Part shown: one piece after another, positions 39,684 through 47,849 of the stretch
Layout: each line of letters starts with the position of its first letter
Position numbering within the stretch: the stretch's first letter is position 1
Source: Achromobacter spanius
Lineage (GTDB): Bacteria; Pseudomonadota; Gammaproteobacteria; Burkholderiales; Burkholderiaceae_B
Direction of reading: 5' to 3'
NCBI RefSeq assembly: GCF_002812705.1
Contig: NZ_CP025030.1
Span: forward strand, 2,418,001-2,482,000
Length of the DNA stretch: 64,000 nucleotides
Position numbers and translations under genes: made by a program
The notes under the pieces: model-generated
The model's input: the letters and a program-made list of their open reading frames with translations, nothing else
Database searches by the model: none
Told to the model about the DNA's origin: nothing

Positions 39684-41813
39684 TCATGGCAGGCGCTGCC
39701 CCAGGCCGGCATCGGCGTCAGGCCGCAGGCCGATCAGCGCGTCCAGCGGCATCACGCCTTGCCCCTCGGCGCCGACCCAGACCGGGTTGAGCTCTATTTC
39801 CTGCAAGGCGTCGCGGTGGCTCCAGGCGAAGTCCGAGACCCGCAAGATCAGCGCCTCCAGCGCGGCGAGATCGGCAGGCGCCTCGCCGCGCACGCCGTCC
39901 AGCACTTCGGCGTAACGGATCTCGCGCAGCAGCGCGCGCGCATCGTCGCGCGACAGCGGCAGCATGCGGTGGGCCACGTCGCGGATGGTTTCGACGAAGA
40001 TGCCACCCAGGCCGAAGGTCAGCACCAAGCCGAAGGCTGCATCGCTGTGCACGCCCACCAGTACCTCGCGCCCGCCTGGCGGCAGCATGCGCTCCACCAG
40101 GATGCCGTCGATGACGGCGCCAGGGCTATGGAGCGCGACGGCCGCATGGATGGCCGCATAGGCCTCGCGCGCGGCGCCCGCGCTGGCGATGCCGAGCTTG
40201 ACGCCGCCCGCTTCCGTCTTGTGCGCGATTTGGGCGCTGACTACCTTCATCACCACGGGAAAGCCCAGGCGCTCGGCCTCGCGGGCCGCATGCTCGGCGC
40301 TGGTGACCACCAGCCCTTCAGGAATCGGCAGGCCGGCTTCACGCAGTAAGGATTTGGCCGCGGCTTCGCTGAGCATGCGGGCCGGCACGACGGCGCCATC
40401 TGCGTGCCTGGGCGCAGCAGCCGTCCCGCCTTCCGGCCGCTGCCACGGTATGGCTTTGGACAGGGCCGCGATTGCGTCTGACAAGGACAGGAAGGGCAGC
40501 AGGCCGGCGGTTTCCAGCAACTGGAATCCGCCGCCCAGGCGCCGGCTCATCCAGACCGGGACGATCAGGGTTTCGGTTTCGGCCGCCACCGTGGCGATGG
40601 CCTGCGCCATGCCGTCCGTGATGCTGCCGTAATCCATGGGAATGGGAAACAGCACCGTGCCTACCGCCGGGTCGGCGCAAATCGCGCGCAGGCACGCGGC
40701 CGAGGCTTGGGGGTTGCGCAGGATGTCGGCGGTGGTGTCGACCGGATTGTCCATGCTGGCGAAATCCGGCAACAGCTTGCGCAGGGCGGCCTTGGTCTCG
40801 GGCGCGAACACTGCCATCGGCAGACCGGCGGCGCCGGCAATGTCGGCGGCCAGCGCGGCGGTGCCCCCGGAAAAGGTATAGATGCACAGGCCGTTGCCGC
40901 TTTTGCGGGTGATGCGCGTCAGCAGGCGCGAGACTGCCAGCAGCTGGTCCAGGTCATCCACTTCGATTGCGCCGAATTGCCGGAACACGGCGCTGTTGAC
41001 GGCGGCCGTGCCGGCCACCGATGCCGTGTGCGATTGCGCGGCGCGCACGCCGGCTTCGGAGCGGCCCACCTTCAGCACCACCACCGGCTTGTTGCGGGCG
41101 CGCGCCAGCTCCAGCGCCGCGGTCAGGCGCCTGCCGTGCTTGACGCCTTCCATCAGCAGGGCGATCACGCTGATCTTCGGATCGTTCGCCATGTGGGCGA
41201 TGAAGTCCGGGATCTCCAGGTCGACCTCGTTGCCGGCGGAAAACCACAGGCCCACACCCTGGCCATAGGACAGGCCCTGCAGCAGGTTGCGGCCCAGTCC
41301 GCCGCCCTGGGTGGCCAGGCCGATGGAACCGGTGTTCAGATCGTCCTTGAAGGCGGGCGAGAAGGTCATGCCCAGGCGGTCACGCACATTGACAAAGCCA
41401 GGGCAGTTCGGTCCGTAGACGTGCAGGCCGGTGGACTCGCACAGCTGGGCGATCTCGCGTTCCAGGCGCTGGCCTTCCTCGCCGGCTTCCGAGAAGCCGG
41501 ACGTCATGACGACCGCGAACGGAATGCCGCGCGCCGCGCATTGGCGCAACGCATCCAGCACCAGCGAGGCATTGATCATGATCAGGGCCACGTCGATTTC
41601 GGCCTCGGGCAAGGCGCTGATCGACGGCCAGCAGGGCCGGCCGCCGATCTCCTGGTAGGCCGGATTGACCGCGTACACCTCGCCCGGGACCGTCGAATGC
41701 AGCACCAGATTGTCGTACAGGCGGCGCCCTTGGCTGGATTCGCGGGCGGAGGCGCCCACCACGGCCACGTTGCGCGGATTGATGAAGCGGGTCAGGTCTG
41801 CGAACGGTTTCAT
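39684..41813 (-). CDS. Acyl-CoA synthetase, NDP-forming (acetate--CoA ligase family)
   Basis: At 709 residues this is the fused form. The N-terminal CoA-binding domain (PRNVAVVGASARESSQGRRLYDN) and flavodoxin-like succinyl-CoA ligase domains (YGPNCPGFVNV, LATQGGGLGRNLLQG) are followed by an ATP-grasp domain (EGLVVTSAEHAAREAERLGFPVVMKVVS; GVHSDAAFGLVLTFGLGGIFVE). It makes an acyl-CoA from an acid, CoA and ATP with ADP release, or runs in reverse to gain ATP. In this cluster it may handle a short acid released during breakdown. It overlaps the MaoC gene by 4 bp. Confidence 0.85.
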   Translation of the reverse strand: MKPFADLTRFINPRNVAVVGASARESSQGRRLYDNLVLHSTVPGEVYAVNPAYQEIGGRPCWPSISALPEAEIDVALIMINASLVLDALRQCAARGIPFAVVMTSGFSEAGEEGQRLEREIAQLCESTGLHVYGPNCPGFVNVRDRLGMTFSPAFKDDLNTGSIGLATQGGGLGRNLLQGLSYGQGVGLWFSAGNEVDLEIPDFIAHMANDPKISVIALLMEGVKHGRRLTAALELARARNKPVVVLKVGRSEAGVRAAQSHTASVAGTAAVNSAVFRQFGAIEVDDLDQLLAVSRLLTRITRKSGNGLCIYTFSGGTAALAADIAGAAGLPMAVFAPETKAALRKLLPDFASMDNPVDTTADILRNPQASAACLRAICADPAVGTVLFPIPMDYGSITDGMAQAIATVAAETETLIVPVWMSRRLGGGFQLLETAGLLPFLSLSDAIAALSKAIPWQRPEGGTAAAPRHADGAVVPARMLSEAAAKSLLREAGLPIPEGLVVTSAEHAAREAERLGFPVVMKVVSAQIAHKTEAGGVKLGIASAGAAREAYAAIHAAVALHSPGAVIDGILVERMLPPGGREVLVGVHSDAAFGLVLTFGLGGIFVETIRDVAHRMLPLSRDDARALLREIRYAEVLDGVRGEAPADLAALEALILRVSDFAWSHRDALQEIELNPVWVGAEGQGVMPLDALIGLRPDADAGLGQRLP

Positions 41814-42307
41814 GCCGAGCCCTCCATGGACCGCAGCACCATCGCGAAGTCGGCCTGGACCACCACCTCGCCGCGCTGGTTGACGGCTTCACGCCGGAAC
41901 ACCACCTTGTCCTTGCCGGGCCGGTACTGCTCAGTCTTTTCCGTCACCGTCACCCGCACGACGATGGTGTCGCCGATGAAGGTGGGTTTGGGAAAGCGGC
42001 AATTGATGTCGATCAGCGCCAGCACGTAGGGCTCCAACTGGCGGTAGCCGTTGGATTGGGTGGTCAGCCCGGATAGCACGGAAAGTACCAGCAGGCCGTG
42101 GGCGATGCGCTGGCCGAAGGGCGTGGACCTGGCGTACTCATGGTCCACGTGCAGGCGGTTGAAGTCGCCGGACAGACAGGCGAAGTTGACGATGTCGCTC
42201 TCAGTAATGGTGCGGCCGGCGGACTCGAAGCGGTGGCCGACCTCCAACGAGGGCAGGGATGTCGGCGGTGGCAGCGGGAGCGGGTTGGCGGGGCTTGCGC
42301 TTTGCAT
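41810..42307 (-). CDS. MaoC-like hydratase/dehydratase
   Basis: A 165-residue single hot-dog protein with the hydratase-2 motif SGDFNRLHVDHEYARSTPFGQRIAHG, in which Asp and His are catalytic. It would hydrate a trans-2-enoyl-CoA to the (R)-3-hydroxyacyl-CoA. The first 20 residues are Pro/Leu-rich and disordered-looking. Coupled to the synthetase gene by a 4-bp overlap and 40 bp behind the SDR. Confidence 0.85.
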   Translation of the reverse strand: MQSASPANPLPLPPPTSLPSLEVGHRFESAGRTITESDIVNFACLSGDFNRLHVDHEYARSTPFGQRIAHGLLVLSVLSGLTTQSNGYRQLEPYVLALIDINCRFPKPTFIGDTIVVRVTVTEKTEQYRPGKDKVVFRREAVNQRGEVVVQADFAMVLRSMEGSA

Positions 42308-42347
42308 GGCTGATCGGATTCCGGAGTAGGGGCGCGGGTGGGGCGTT

Positions 42348-43100
42348 TTACGAAGCGTAGCGGCCGCCGGTCACGTGCAGCAGTTCGCCCGTGATGAAGG
42401 AGGACCGCTCAGAAGCCAGGAAGGCCACGGCGTTGGCGATGTCTTCGACCGCACCCAGGCGCGGCACCGGCTGGCGCGCCAGCGCGTTGGCGCGCAGGGT
42501 TTCATAGGTGGACAGGCCGCGCACCAGCGGCGTTTCGATCAAGCCAGGGGCGATGGCGTTGGCGGTGATGTTGAACTTGCCCTGTTCCAACGCCAGCGCG
42601 CGGGTGAAGCCGATCAGGCCAGCCTTGGCGGCCGAGTAGTTGGTCTGGCCGGGGTTGCCCCAGTGCGCGCGCGAGGCGATGTTGATGACGCGGCCCCATT
42701 TCCTTTCCATCATCGAGGGCAGGGCGGCCTTGGTGCAGTAGTAGGCGCCCTTCAGGATGGTATCCACCACCGAATCCCAGTCTTCCACCGGCATCTTGAG
42801 CAGGTATTTGTCGCGCGTGAAGCCGGCGTTGTTGACCAGGATGTCGATGCCGCCGAAGGCGTGCGCGGCCAGCTCGGCCATGGTCTGGACCTGTTCGGGA
42901 TCGCAGACGTCGAGCACGGCGCCGATGGCCTCATGGCCGGCCTGCTTCAGGCTGCCAACTGCCTGCTCCACCGATTCCGGGTTGATGTCGGTAATCACAA
43001 TCCGGGCGCCTTCCTGCGCCAGGGCCAGCGCCGAGGCGTAGCCGATGCCGCGGCCCGATCCCGTGATGACAGCGACTTTACCGGTGAGTTGCAGGTCCAT
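42348..43100 (-). CDS. SDR oxidoreductase (3-hydroxyacyl-CoA dehydrogenase/reductase-like)
   Basis: The 250-residue classical SDR shows TGSGRGIG for cofactor binding, NNAG, IASRAHWGN at the catalytic Ser, YSAAK and the end GELLHVTGG. Asp in VITDINPE favours NAD. The sequence is FabG-like, and in this operon it probably oxidises a 3-hydroxyacyl-CoA. AAGGGGA lies 6 bp before the ATG at 43100, which is preferred over the ATG two codons upstream. It is the first gene of the minus arm. Confidence 0.85.
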   Translation of the reverse strand: MDLQLTGKVAVITGSGRGIGYASALALAQEGARIVITDINPESVEQAVGSLKQAGHEAIGAVLDVCDPEQVQTMAELAAHAFGGIDILVNNAGFTRDKYLLKMPVEDWDSVVDTILKGAYYCTKAALPSMMERKWGRVINIASRAHWGNPGQTNYSAAKAGLIGFTRALALEQGKFNITANAIAPGLIETPLVRGLSTYETLRANALARQPVPRLGAVEDIANAVAFLASERSSFITGELLHVTGGRYAS

Positions 43101-43143
43101 CTCCATTCCCCTTCTGTAACTGGTGGATGCCCTGGCACATGGA

Positions 43144-43164
43144 TCCGAAATCCGATATTTCGGA
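43144..43164. promoter_or_regulatory. Perfect inverted repeat in the divergent control region (operator candidate)
   Basis: TCCGAAAT (43144-43151) and ATTTCGGA (43157-43164) are perfectly inverted around 5 bp. More TTCCGA-type half-sites follow at 43189 and 43199. The site lies 44 bp upstream of the SDR start, on the side opposite to the plus promoter. A palindrome of this size fits an IclR-family operator. Confidence 0.6.
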
Positions 43165-43227
43165 AAAGGCCGGGCGGGGTTAAATTTATTCCGAGGTTCC
43201 GAAGAAATATACACAACACCGGAAATA

Positions 43228-43258
43228 TTGACAATTTATATCGGCATCTCGTTATACT
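43228..43258 (+). promoter_or_regulatory. Probable sigma70 promoter of the plus arm
   Basis: TTGACA (43228-43233) is a perfect -35. TTATAC (18-bp spacing) or TATACT (43253-43258, 19-bp spacing) serves as -10. The region is AT-rich and lies 67 bp before the first Bug gene. Confidence 0.65.
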
Positions 43259-43265
43259 GTTCGGC

Positions 43266-43290
43266 ATGTCGGATTTAGTTGGCCCGACAT
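43266..43290. promoter_or_regulatory. Second perfect inverted repeat, downstream of the -10 box
   Basis: ATGTCGG (43266-43272) and CCGACAT (43284-43290) are inverted around 11 bp. The position, starting about 8 bp after the -10, would let a bound protein block transcription; alternatively it forms a leader hairpin. Confidence 0.5.
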
Positions 43291-43324
43291 TCCCCTATCT
43301 CTAAAAATGGAAGGAGATCGACTC

Positions 43325-44290
43325 ATGACAATGTTGAAGGGATTGTTGGCCGCGGTACTGAGTCTGGCTGCCGTGGGTGCAGCCAGCGGGTCCGACGCGT
43401 ATCCGAACAAGCCGGTGCGGGTGTACGTGGGCTTCGCGCCGGGCGGCGCGACCGACCTGCTCGCCCGCCTGTACGCCAAGAAGTTGGGCGAGCGTTTCAA
43501 CCAGACATTCATTGTCGAAAACCGCCCTGGAGCCGGCGGCAATATCGCGATCCAGGCGCTGACGCAAGCGCCCGCCGATGGCTACACCATCGCGATGGCG
43601 GCCAACTATGTGGCGGCCAACGCCGCCATGAAGCGCAACCCCTACGACTGGGAGCGCGACCTGATGCCCATCGGCATGGTGGCGTCCACGCCCAACATCC
43701 TGGTGGTGCCGCCCGGCTCCAGCATCCAGAGCGTCGACGACCTGATCCGCAAGGCCCGCGCGCCGGGCAACAAGCTGACCTTCGCTTCGGCTGGCATGGG
43801 GTCGTCCATCCATCTGGCGGGCGAGCTGTTCAAGGTCATGGCCGAGGTCGACATGACGCACGTGCCCTACAAGGGGGTTTCGCCGGCGGAAGTGGACCTG
43901 ATGTCGGGCTTGGTCGACATGATGTTCGGCAGCGTCTCCACCGCGATCCCGCTGGTGCAGGCCAAGAAGCTGAAGGCACTGGCCGTGACCGGACGCGATC
44001 GCATGAAGGCGATGCCGGATCTGCCCACCATCGAGGAGGCCGGCCTCAAGGGCTACGACGTCGAAGCGGTGTACTTCATGGCGGCGCCCGCCAAGGTGCC
44101 GGCGCCGGTTCTGAAGACGCTGGCCGACGCCGTTGCCGACATCAACAAGCAGCCCGACGTGCAGGAGTTCATGGACCGGATCTACGCCCGGCCCTTGACC
44201 GGCAGCCCTGAAGAGGCCCGCGCTTTTCTGAAGACCGAAGTGAAGAAGTGGCAGGGCGTGGTCGACGCCACCGGCATGAAGGTGGATTGA
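43325..44290 (+). CDS. Bug-family periplasmic receptor (tripartite tricarboxylate transporter type)
   Basis: The 321-residue receptor has a signal peptide (cleavage near GAASGS) and mature Bug features: YPNKPVRVYVGFAPGGATDLLAR, VENRPGAGGNIA, DGYTIAMA and HVPYKGVSPAEVDLMSG. Bug proteins bind carboxylates through backbone contacts from the two loops named first. AAGGAG lies 8 bp before the ATG at 43325. No TctA/TctB membrane genes are in the window, so it either uses a distant permease or works as a sensor. Confidence 0.87.
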   Translation: MTMLKGLLAAVLSLAAVGAASGSDAYPNKPVRVYVGFAPGGATDLLARLYAKKLGERFNQTFIVENRPGAGGNIAIQALTQAPADGYTIAMAANYVAANAAMKRNPYDWERDLMPIGMVASTPNILVVPPGSSIQSVDDLIRKARAPGNKLTFASAGMGSSIHLAGELFKVMAEVDMTHVPYKGVSPAEVDLMSGLVDMMFGSVSTAIPLVQAKKLKALAVTGRDRMKAMPDLPTIEEAGLKGYDVEAVYFMAAPAKVPAPVLKTLADAVADINKQPDVQEFMDRIYARPLTGSPEEARAFLKTEVKKWQGVVDATGMKVD

Positions 44291-44327
44291 CGCGACGGTA
44301 ACGAATCCGTTCATCGGATCCGAGACA

Positions 44328-44346
44328 GCGGGCGCCACAAGCCCGC
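44328..44346 (+). other. Intercistronic hairpin after the first Bug gene
   Basis: GCGGGC (44328-44333) and GCCCGC (44341-44346) pair around a 7-nt loop in the 83-bp gap between the two Bug genes. No T-run. Confidence 0.45.
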
Positions 44347-44373
44347 GGAACACAAAACTATCAGGAGACATAC

Positions 44374-45357
44374 ATGAACACACGCAGGCGAGTCGCGCTG
44401 GCAGTGCTGGCCGGCCTGATGACCTCATTGGCCCTGCCGCAGATGGCGCGCGCGGCGGATGGCTATCCGAACAAACCTCTGCGCCTGATCGCGCCCAGTT
44501 CGCCGGGCGGGATCCTGGACATCACCAGCCGGGTGATTGGGAAGAAATTGTCCGAACGGCTGGGGCAGCCGGTGGTGGTGGAAAACATGGCGGGCGCGGC
44601 CGGCATCCTGGGCATGCAAGGCCTGCTGCGCGCCGAGCCCGACGGCTACACGATGGTCATGGGCAGCAGCGGCCCCAACGCGGTCAACTACACCCTGTAC
44701 AGCAAGCTGCCCTACGCGATGTCCGACTTCGCCCCGGTGATCCGCATCATCACCATGCCGAACGCGTTGGTCGTCAACGCCAACTCGCCGGTCAAGACGC
44801 TGGCGGAGTTTCGCGACTATGCCCGCAAGAAGCAGGGCAGCCTCTCCATGGCGGTCTCCATGATCGGCACGTCCGGCCACCTGGGCGGCGAGTTGCTGAA
44901 GAGCCGGCTGGATTTCACGGCGGTCACCGTGCCCTACAAAGGCGCCGCCCCGGCGACCAATGACCTGTTGGCGGGGCAGGTGGATTTCACCGTAGAGAAC
45001 GTGATCACCGTGGCGCCGCTGGTCAAGGCCGGCAGGCTGCGCGCGCTTGCGGTCACCACCCGCGAGCGCAGCCAAATCCTGCCCGAAGTGCCGACCCTGG
45101 CCGAGCAGGGCTATCCCGATGTCGACGTGGGCGCCTGGTTGGGCGTGCTGGTCGCGGCGCGCACGCCGCCGGCCGTGGTCGCGCGCCTGAACACGGAGCT
45201 CAACGCGGTCCTGGCCGATGAAGAGGTCAGGAAGCAGTTGGCGCAGCAGGGCGGCATTCCGTTGGGCGGCACCCCGGCAGAGTTCGACCGCTTCATCCGG
45301 TCGGAAAAAGACCGTTGGGAAAAAATCATCAAGGCCGCCGGCATCAAGGCGGAATGA
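44374..45357 (+). CDS. Second Bug-family periplasmic receptor
   Basis: A 327-residue paralogue of the gene before it: signal peptide ending near ARAADG, YPNKPLRLIAPSSPGGILDITSR, VENMAGAAGILGMQGLL, DGYTMVMGSS and VPYKGAAPATNDLLAGQVDF. The ligand loop SSPGGILDIT differs from FAPGGATDLL of its neighbour, so the two may bind different acids. TCAGGAG is just upstream. A 13-bp hairpin follows its stop. Confidence 0.87.
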   Translation: MNTRRRVALAVLAGLMTSLALPQMARAADGYPNKPLRLIAPSSPGGILDITSRVIGKKLSERLGQPVVVENMAGAAGILGMQGLLRAEPDGYTMVMGSSGPNAVNYTLYSKLPYAMSDFAPVIRIITMPNALVVNANSPVKTLAEFRDYARKKQGSLSMAVSMIGTSGHLGGELLKSRLDFTAVTVPYKGAAPATNDLLAGQVDFTVENVITVAPLVKAGRLRALAVTTRERSQILPEVPTLAEQGYPDVDVGAWLGVLVAARTPPAVVARLNTELNAVLADEEVRKQLAQQGGIPLGGTPAEFDRFIRSEKDRWEKIIKAAGIKAE

Positions 45358-45360
45358 CCC

Positions 45361-45391
45361 GCAAGCCGGCGGCAACGCGCCGCCGGCTTGC
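45361..45391 (+). other. Strong 13-bp intercistronic hairpin after the second Bug gene
   Basis: GCAAGCCGGCGGC (45361-45373) and GCCGCCGGCTTGC (45379-45391) form a perfect 13-bp stem with a 5-nt loop. It begins 3 bp after the stop codon and ends immediately before the ribosome site of the MaoC gene. There is no T-run, so it is best read as an mRNA stabiliser or attenuator that sets receptor above enzyme levels. Confidence 0.75.
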
Positions 45392-45408
45392 ACAGGGAGG
45401 AATGATCC

Positions 45409-46284
45409 ATGGCAATCGATTATCAAAACCTGCGCAACTGGAAGTTCGAGGACCGCGTCGATCGCTACGGCGCGCGCGACTGCATGATCTATGCGTTGGG
45501 GCTGGGCTACGGCAGCGATCCTGCGAATGAAAGCGAACTGCGCTACGTGCATGAAGAGGAAACGGCCGTGGTGCCGACTTTCCTGGCCACCATCGGGGCG
45601 CCCAACGGCTGGGCGGCGGATCCCGCCACCGGCATTGACTGGTTGAAGATCCTGCACGGCGAGCACCGCATGACTTTCCATGCCCCGCTTGCCCCCGCCG
45701 GCGCGGTACGCAGCCAGACTCGCGTCACGCGGGTGGTGGACAAGGGCGCCAGCAAGGGCGCGCTGGTCGTGACCGTGCGCGACATTTCGGACGCCGAGAG
45801 CGGCGTGCCGCTGGCGACCGTTGAACATGTGTCGTTCTGCCGCGCCGATGGCGGCTTTGGCCCGGGCGACGCATCGCCCGAAGCATTGCCGGCCACGCCA
45901 GAGCGCGAACCCGATCAGGTCGTGCTGCTGCCCACGCTGCCGCAACAAGCGTTGCTGTACCGCCTGAACGGCGACCTCAACCCGGTGCATGCGTTGCCGC
46001 ACATGGCGCGTGCCGCCGGTTTTGACCGGCCCATCCTGCATGGCCTGTGCACCTATGGCATGGCGGCGCGCGCCCTGCTGCAAGCGTGCGGATGCTCAGC
46101 GCCCCAACGGCTCGGCGCGATCGCCGCGCGCTTTTCCGCGCCGTTTTTTCCGGGCGAGACGCTGCGCGTGGAGATCTGGCGCGACGGCGACAGCTTGCAA
46201 TTTCGCGCCGTGGCCGACGAGCGCGACACGGTGGTGCTGAGCAACGGCGTCGCCAGCCTGGCGTATTGCGCGAACGAGAGGTGA
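45409..46284 (+). CDS. Two-domain MaoC-family dehydratase (enoyl-CoA hydratase 2-like)
   Basis: The 291-residue protein has a double hot-dog fold as in the hydratase part of peroxisomal multifunctional enzyme 2. The degenerate N-terminal half covers about residues 1-140. The catalytic half follows, with YRLNGDLNPVHALPHMARAAGFDRPILHGLCTYG (split by the Asp-His pair). It hydrates bulky or branched trans-2-enoyl-CoAs, consistent with an alpha-methyl or ring-bearing substrate. AGGGAGG stands 6 bp before the ATG. Confidence 0.87.
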   Translation: MAIDYQNLRNWKFEDRVDRYGARDCMIYALGLGYGSDPANESELRYVHEEETAVVPTFLATIGAPNGWAADPATGIDWLKILHGEHRMTFHAPLAPAGAVRSQTRVTRVVDKGASKGALVVTVRDISDAESGVPLATVEHVSFCRADGGFGPGDASPEALPATPEREPDQVVLLPTLPQQALLYRLNGDLNPVHALPHMARAAGFDRPILHGLCTYGMAARALLQACGCSAPQRLGAIAARFSAPFFPGETLRVEIWRDGDSLQFRAVADERDTVVLSNGVASLAYCANER

Positions 46285-46289
46285 AACCT

Positions 46290-47819
46290 ATGTCTGCACT
46301 TGAAGCCCATGCCCGGGAGATGCCCGACCGCATCGCCTACCGCATGATTCCCTCCGGAACCACGGTGACCTGGCGCGAGCTGGAGCTGCGCAGCCGCAAA
46401 TGCGCGACTGCTTTGCTGGACGCCGGCCTGCGGGCCGGCGACGTGATCGCGGTGTTCCTGGAAAACCACCCGCGCTTTTTTGAACTGCTGTGGGCCGCGC
46501 ATCGCGTCGGGCTGTACTACACCACCATCAGCCGCCACCTGAAGCGCGAGGAAGCGCGCTACATCATCGACAACTGCGACGCGCGGGTGCTGTTCTATTC
46601 GAGCCACACGCAGGCCGAAACGGATGCGGACAGCCTGGATGCGCGCGGCGTGTTGCGCGTCCGCATGGACGGCGTGGACGCCGGCGCGATCTCTTACGAG
46701 GCGTGGATCGGCCGCTACGCCGACGATGTGGCGCTGCCAGAAACCCCGGAAGGCACGGATTTCCTGTATTCGTCGGGCACCACCGGCCTGCCCAAGGGCA
46801 TCAAGCGTCCGCTATCGGTGGCCAACCGCTATTTCCGGGTGGGGGACGCGCCCAGCAGCGCGTGGAAGGCATTCGACCGCGACACGGTCTATCTGTCGAC
46901 TGCGCCGTTTTATCACGCAGCCCCGGTGCGCTGGAACATGGCGGCACTGCGCGCGGGCGGCAGCTGCGTGATGATGGAAAAATTTGACGCGGCAGCGGCT
47001 CTGGAGGCCGTCGCCACTTATGGCGTCACGCATTCGCAGTGGGTGCCGACAATGTTCATCCGCCTGCTGCGCCTGCCGCGGGAAGTGCGTGAGCACCATG
47101 ACTTGTCCACGCTGCGCTATGCCGTGCACGCGGCCGCGCCGTGCCCGGCCGACGTCAAGGAAGCCATGATCGCGTGGTGGGGGCCGATCTTGTACGAGTA
47201 CTACAGCGGCACGGAACTGGTGGGGCGCACGTCGCTGGGCTCCGAGGAATGGCTGACGCATCGCGGGTCGGTCGGCCGGCCGGAGTTCGGCCAGGCTCAC
47301 ATCATGAGCGAGGACGGGCTGAACGAACTGCCCGTGGGACAGCCCGGCGTCATCTACTTTTCCGGCGGCGGTTCCTTTGAATATCACAAGGATCCGGACA
47401 AGACACGCGGCGCCTACAACGCGCGCGGCTGGGCCACCTACGGCGATATCGGCTACCTGGACCAGGATGGCTATCTGTATCTGACCGACCGCCTGTCCAA
47501 CATGATCGTGTCGGGCGGCGTCAACATCTATCCGCAGGAAGCGGAGAACCTGCTCAGTACGCATCCCGCGGTGGCCGACGTGGCGGTGGTGGGCGTGCCG
47601 AACGAGGAGTTCGGCGAGGAGGTGAAGGCGGTCGTGCAATTGCGCGATCCCGCCGCTGCCAGTCCCGAACTGGCGCAGCAACTGATCGCCTATTGCCGTG
47701 ACCGGATCTCGCCCGTCAAGTGCCCCAAGAGCGTGGATTTTTCCGGCGACATGCCGCGCACCGAGACCGGCAAGCTGCTCAAGCGCCTGGTCAAACAGCG
47801 CTACTGGCCGCAAGCCTAG
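46290..47819 (+). CDS. AMP-forming acyl-CoA ligase
   Basis: The 509-residue adenylate-forming enzyme activates the pathway acid: P-loop FLYSSGTTGLPKGIKRP, YEYYSGTE, the hinge YGDIGYLDQDGYLYLTDR, GGVNIYPQEAEN and the C-terminal catalytic Lys in RTETGKLLKRLVK. It resembles FadD/steroid-type ligases more than acetyl-CoA synthetases. The ATG at 46290 follows GAGAGGTG; it is 5 bp after the MaoC stop. The acid is unknown. Confidence 0.87.
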   Translation: MSALEAHAREMPDRIAYRMIPSGTTVTWRELELRSRKCATALLDAGLRAGDVIAVFLENHPRFFELLWAAHRVGLYYTTISRHLKREEARYIIDNCDARVLFYSSHTQAETDADSLDARGVLRVRMDGVDAGAISYEAWIGRYADDVALPETPEGTDFLYSSGTTGLPKGIKRPLSVANRYFRVGDAPSSAWKAFDRDTVYLSTAPFYHAAPVRWNMAALRAGGSCVMMEKFDAAAALEAVATYGVTHSQWVPTMFIRLLRLPREVREHHDLSTLRYAVHAAAPCPADVKEAMIAWWGPILYEYYSGTELVGRTSLGSEEWLTHRGSVGRPEFGQAHIMSEDGLNELPVGQPGVIYFSGGGSFEYHKDPDKTRGAYNARGWATYGDIGYLDQDGYLYLTDRLSNMIVSGGVNIYPQEAENLLSTHPAVADVAVVGVPNEEFGEEVKAVVQLRDPAAASPELAQQLIAYCRDRISPVKCPKSVDFSGDMPRTETGKLLKRLVKQRYWPQA

Positions 47820-47849
47820 GCGGCCCACCATGACAGATCAGGAGACGGC

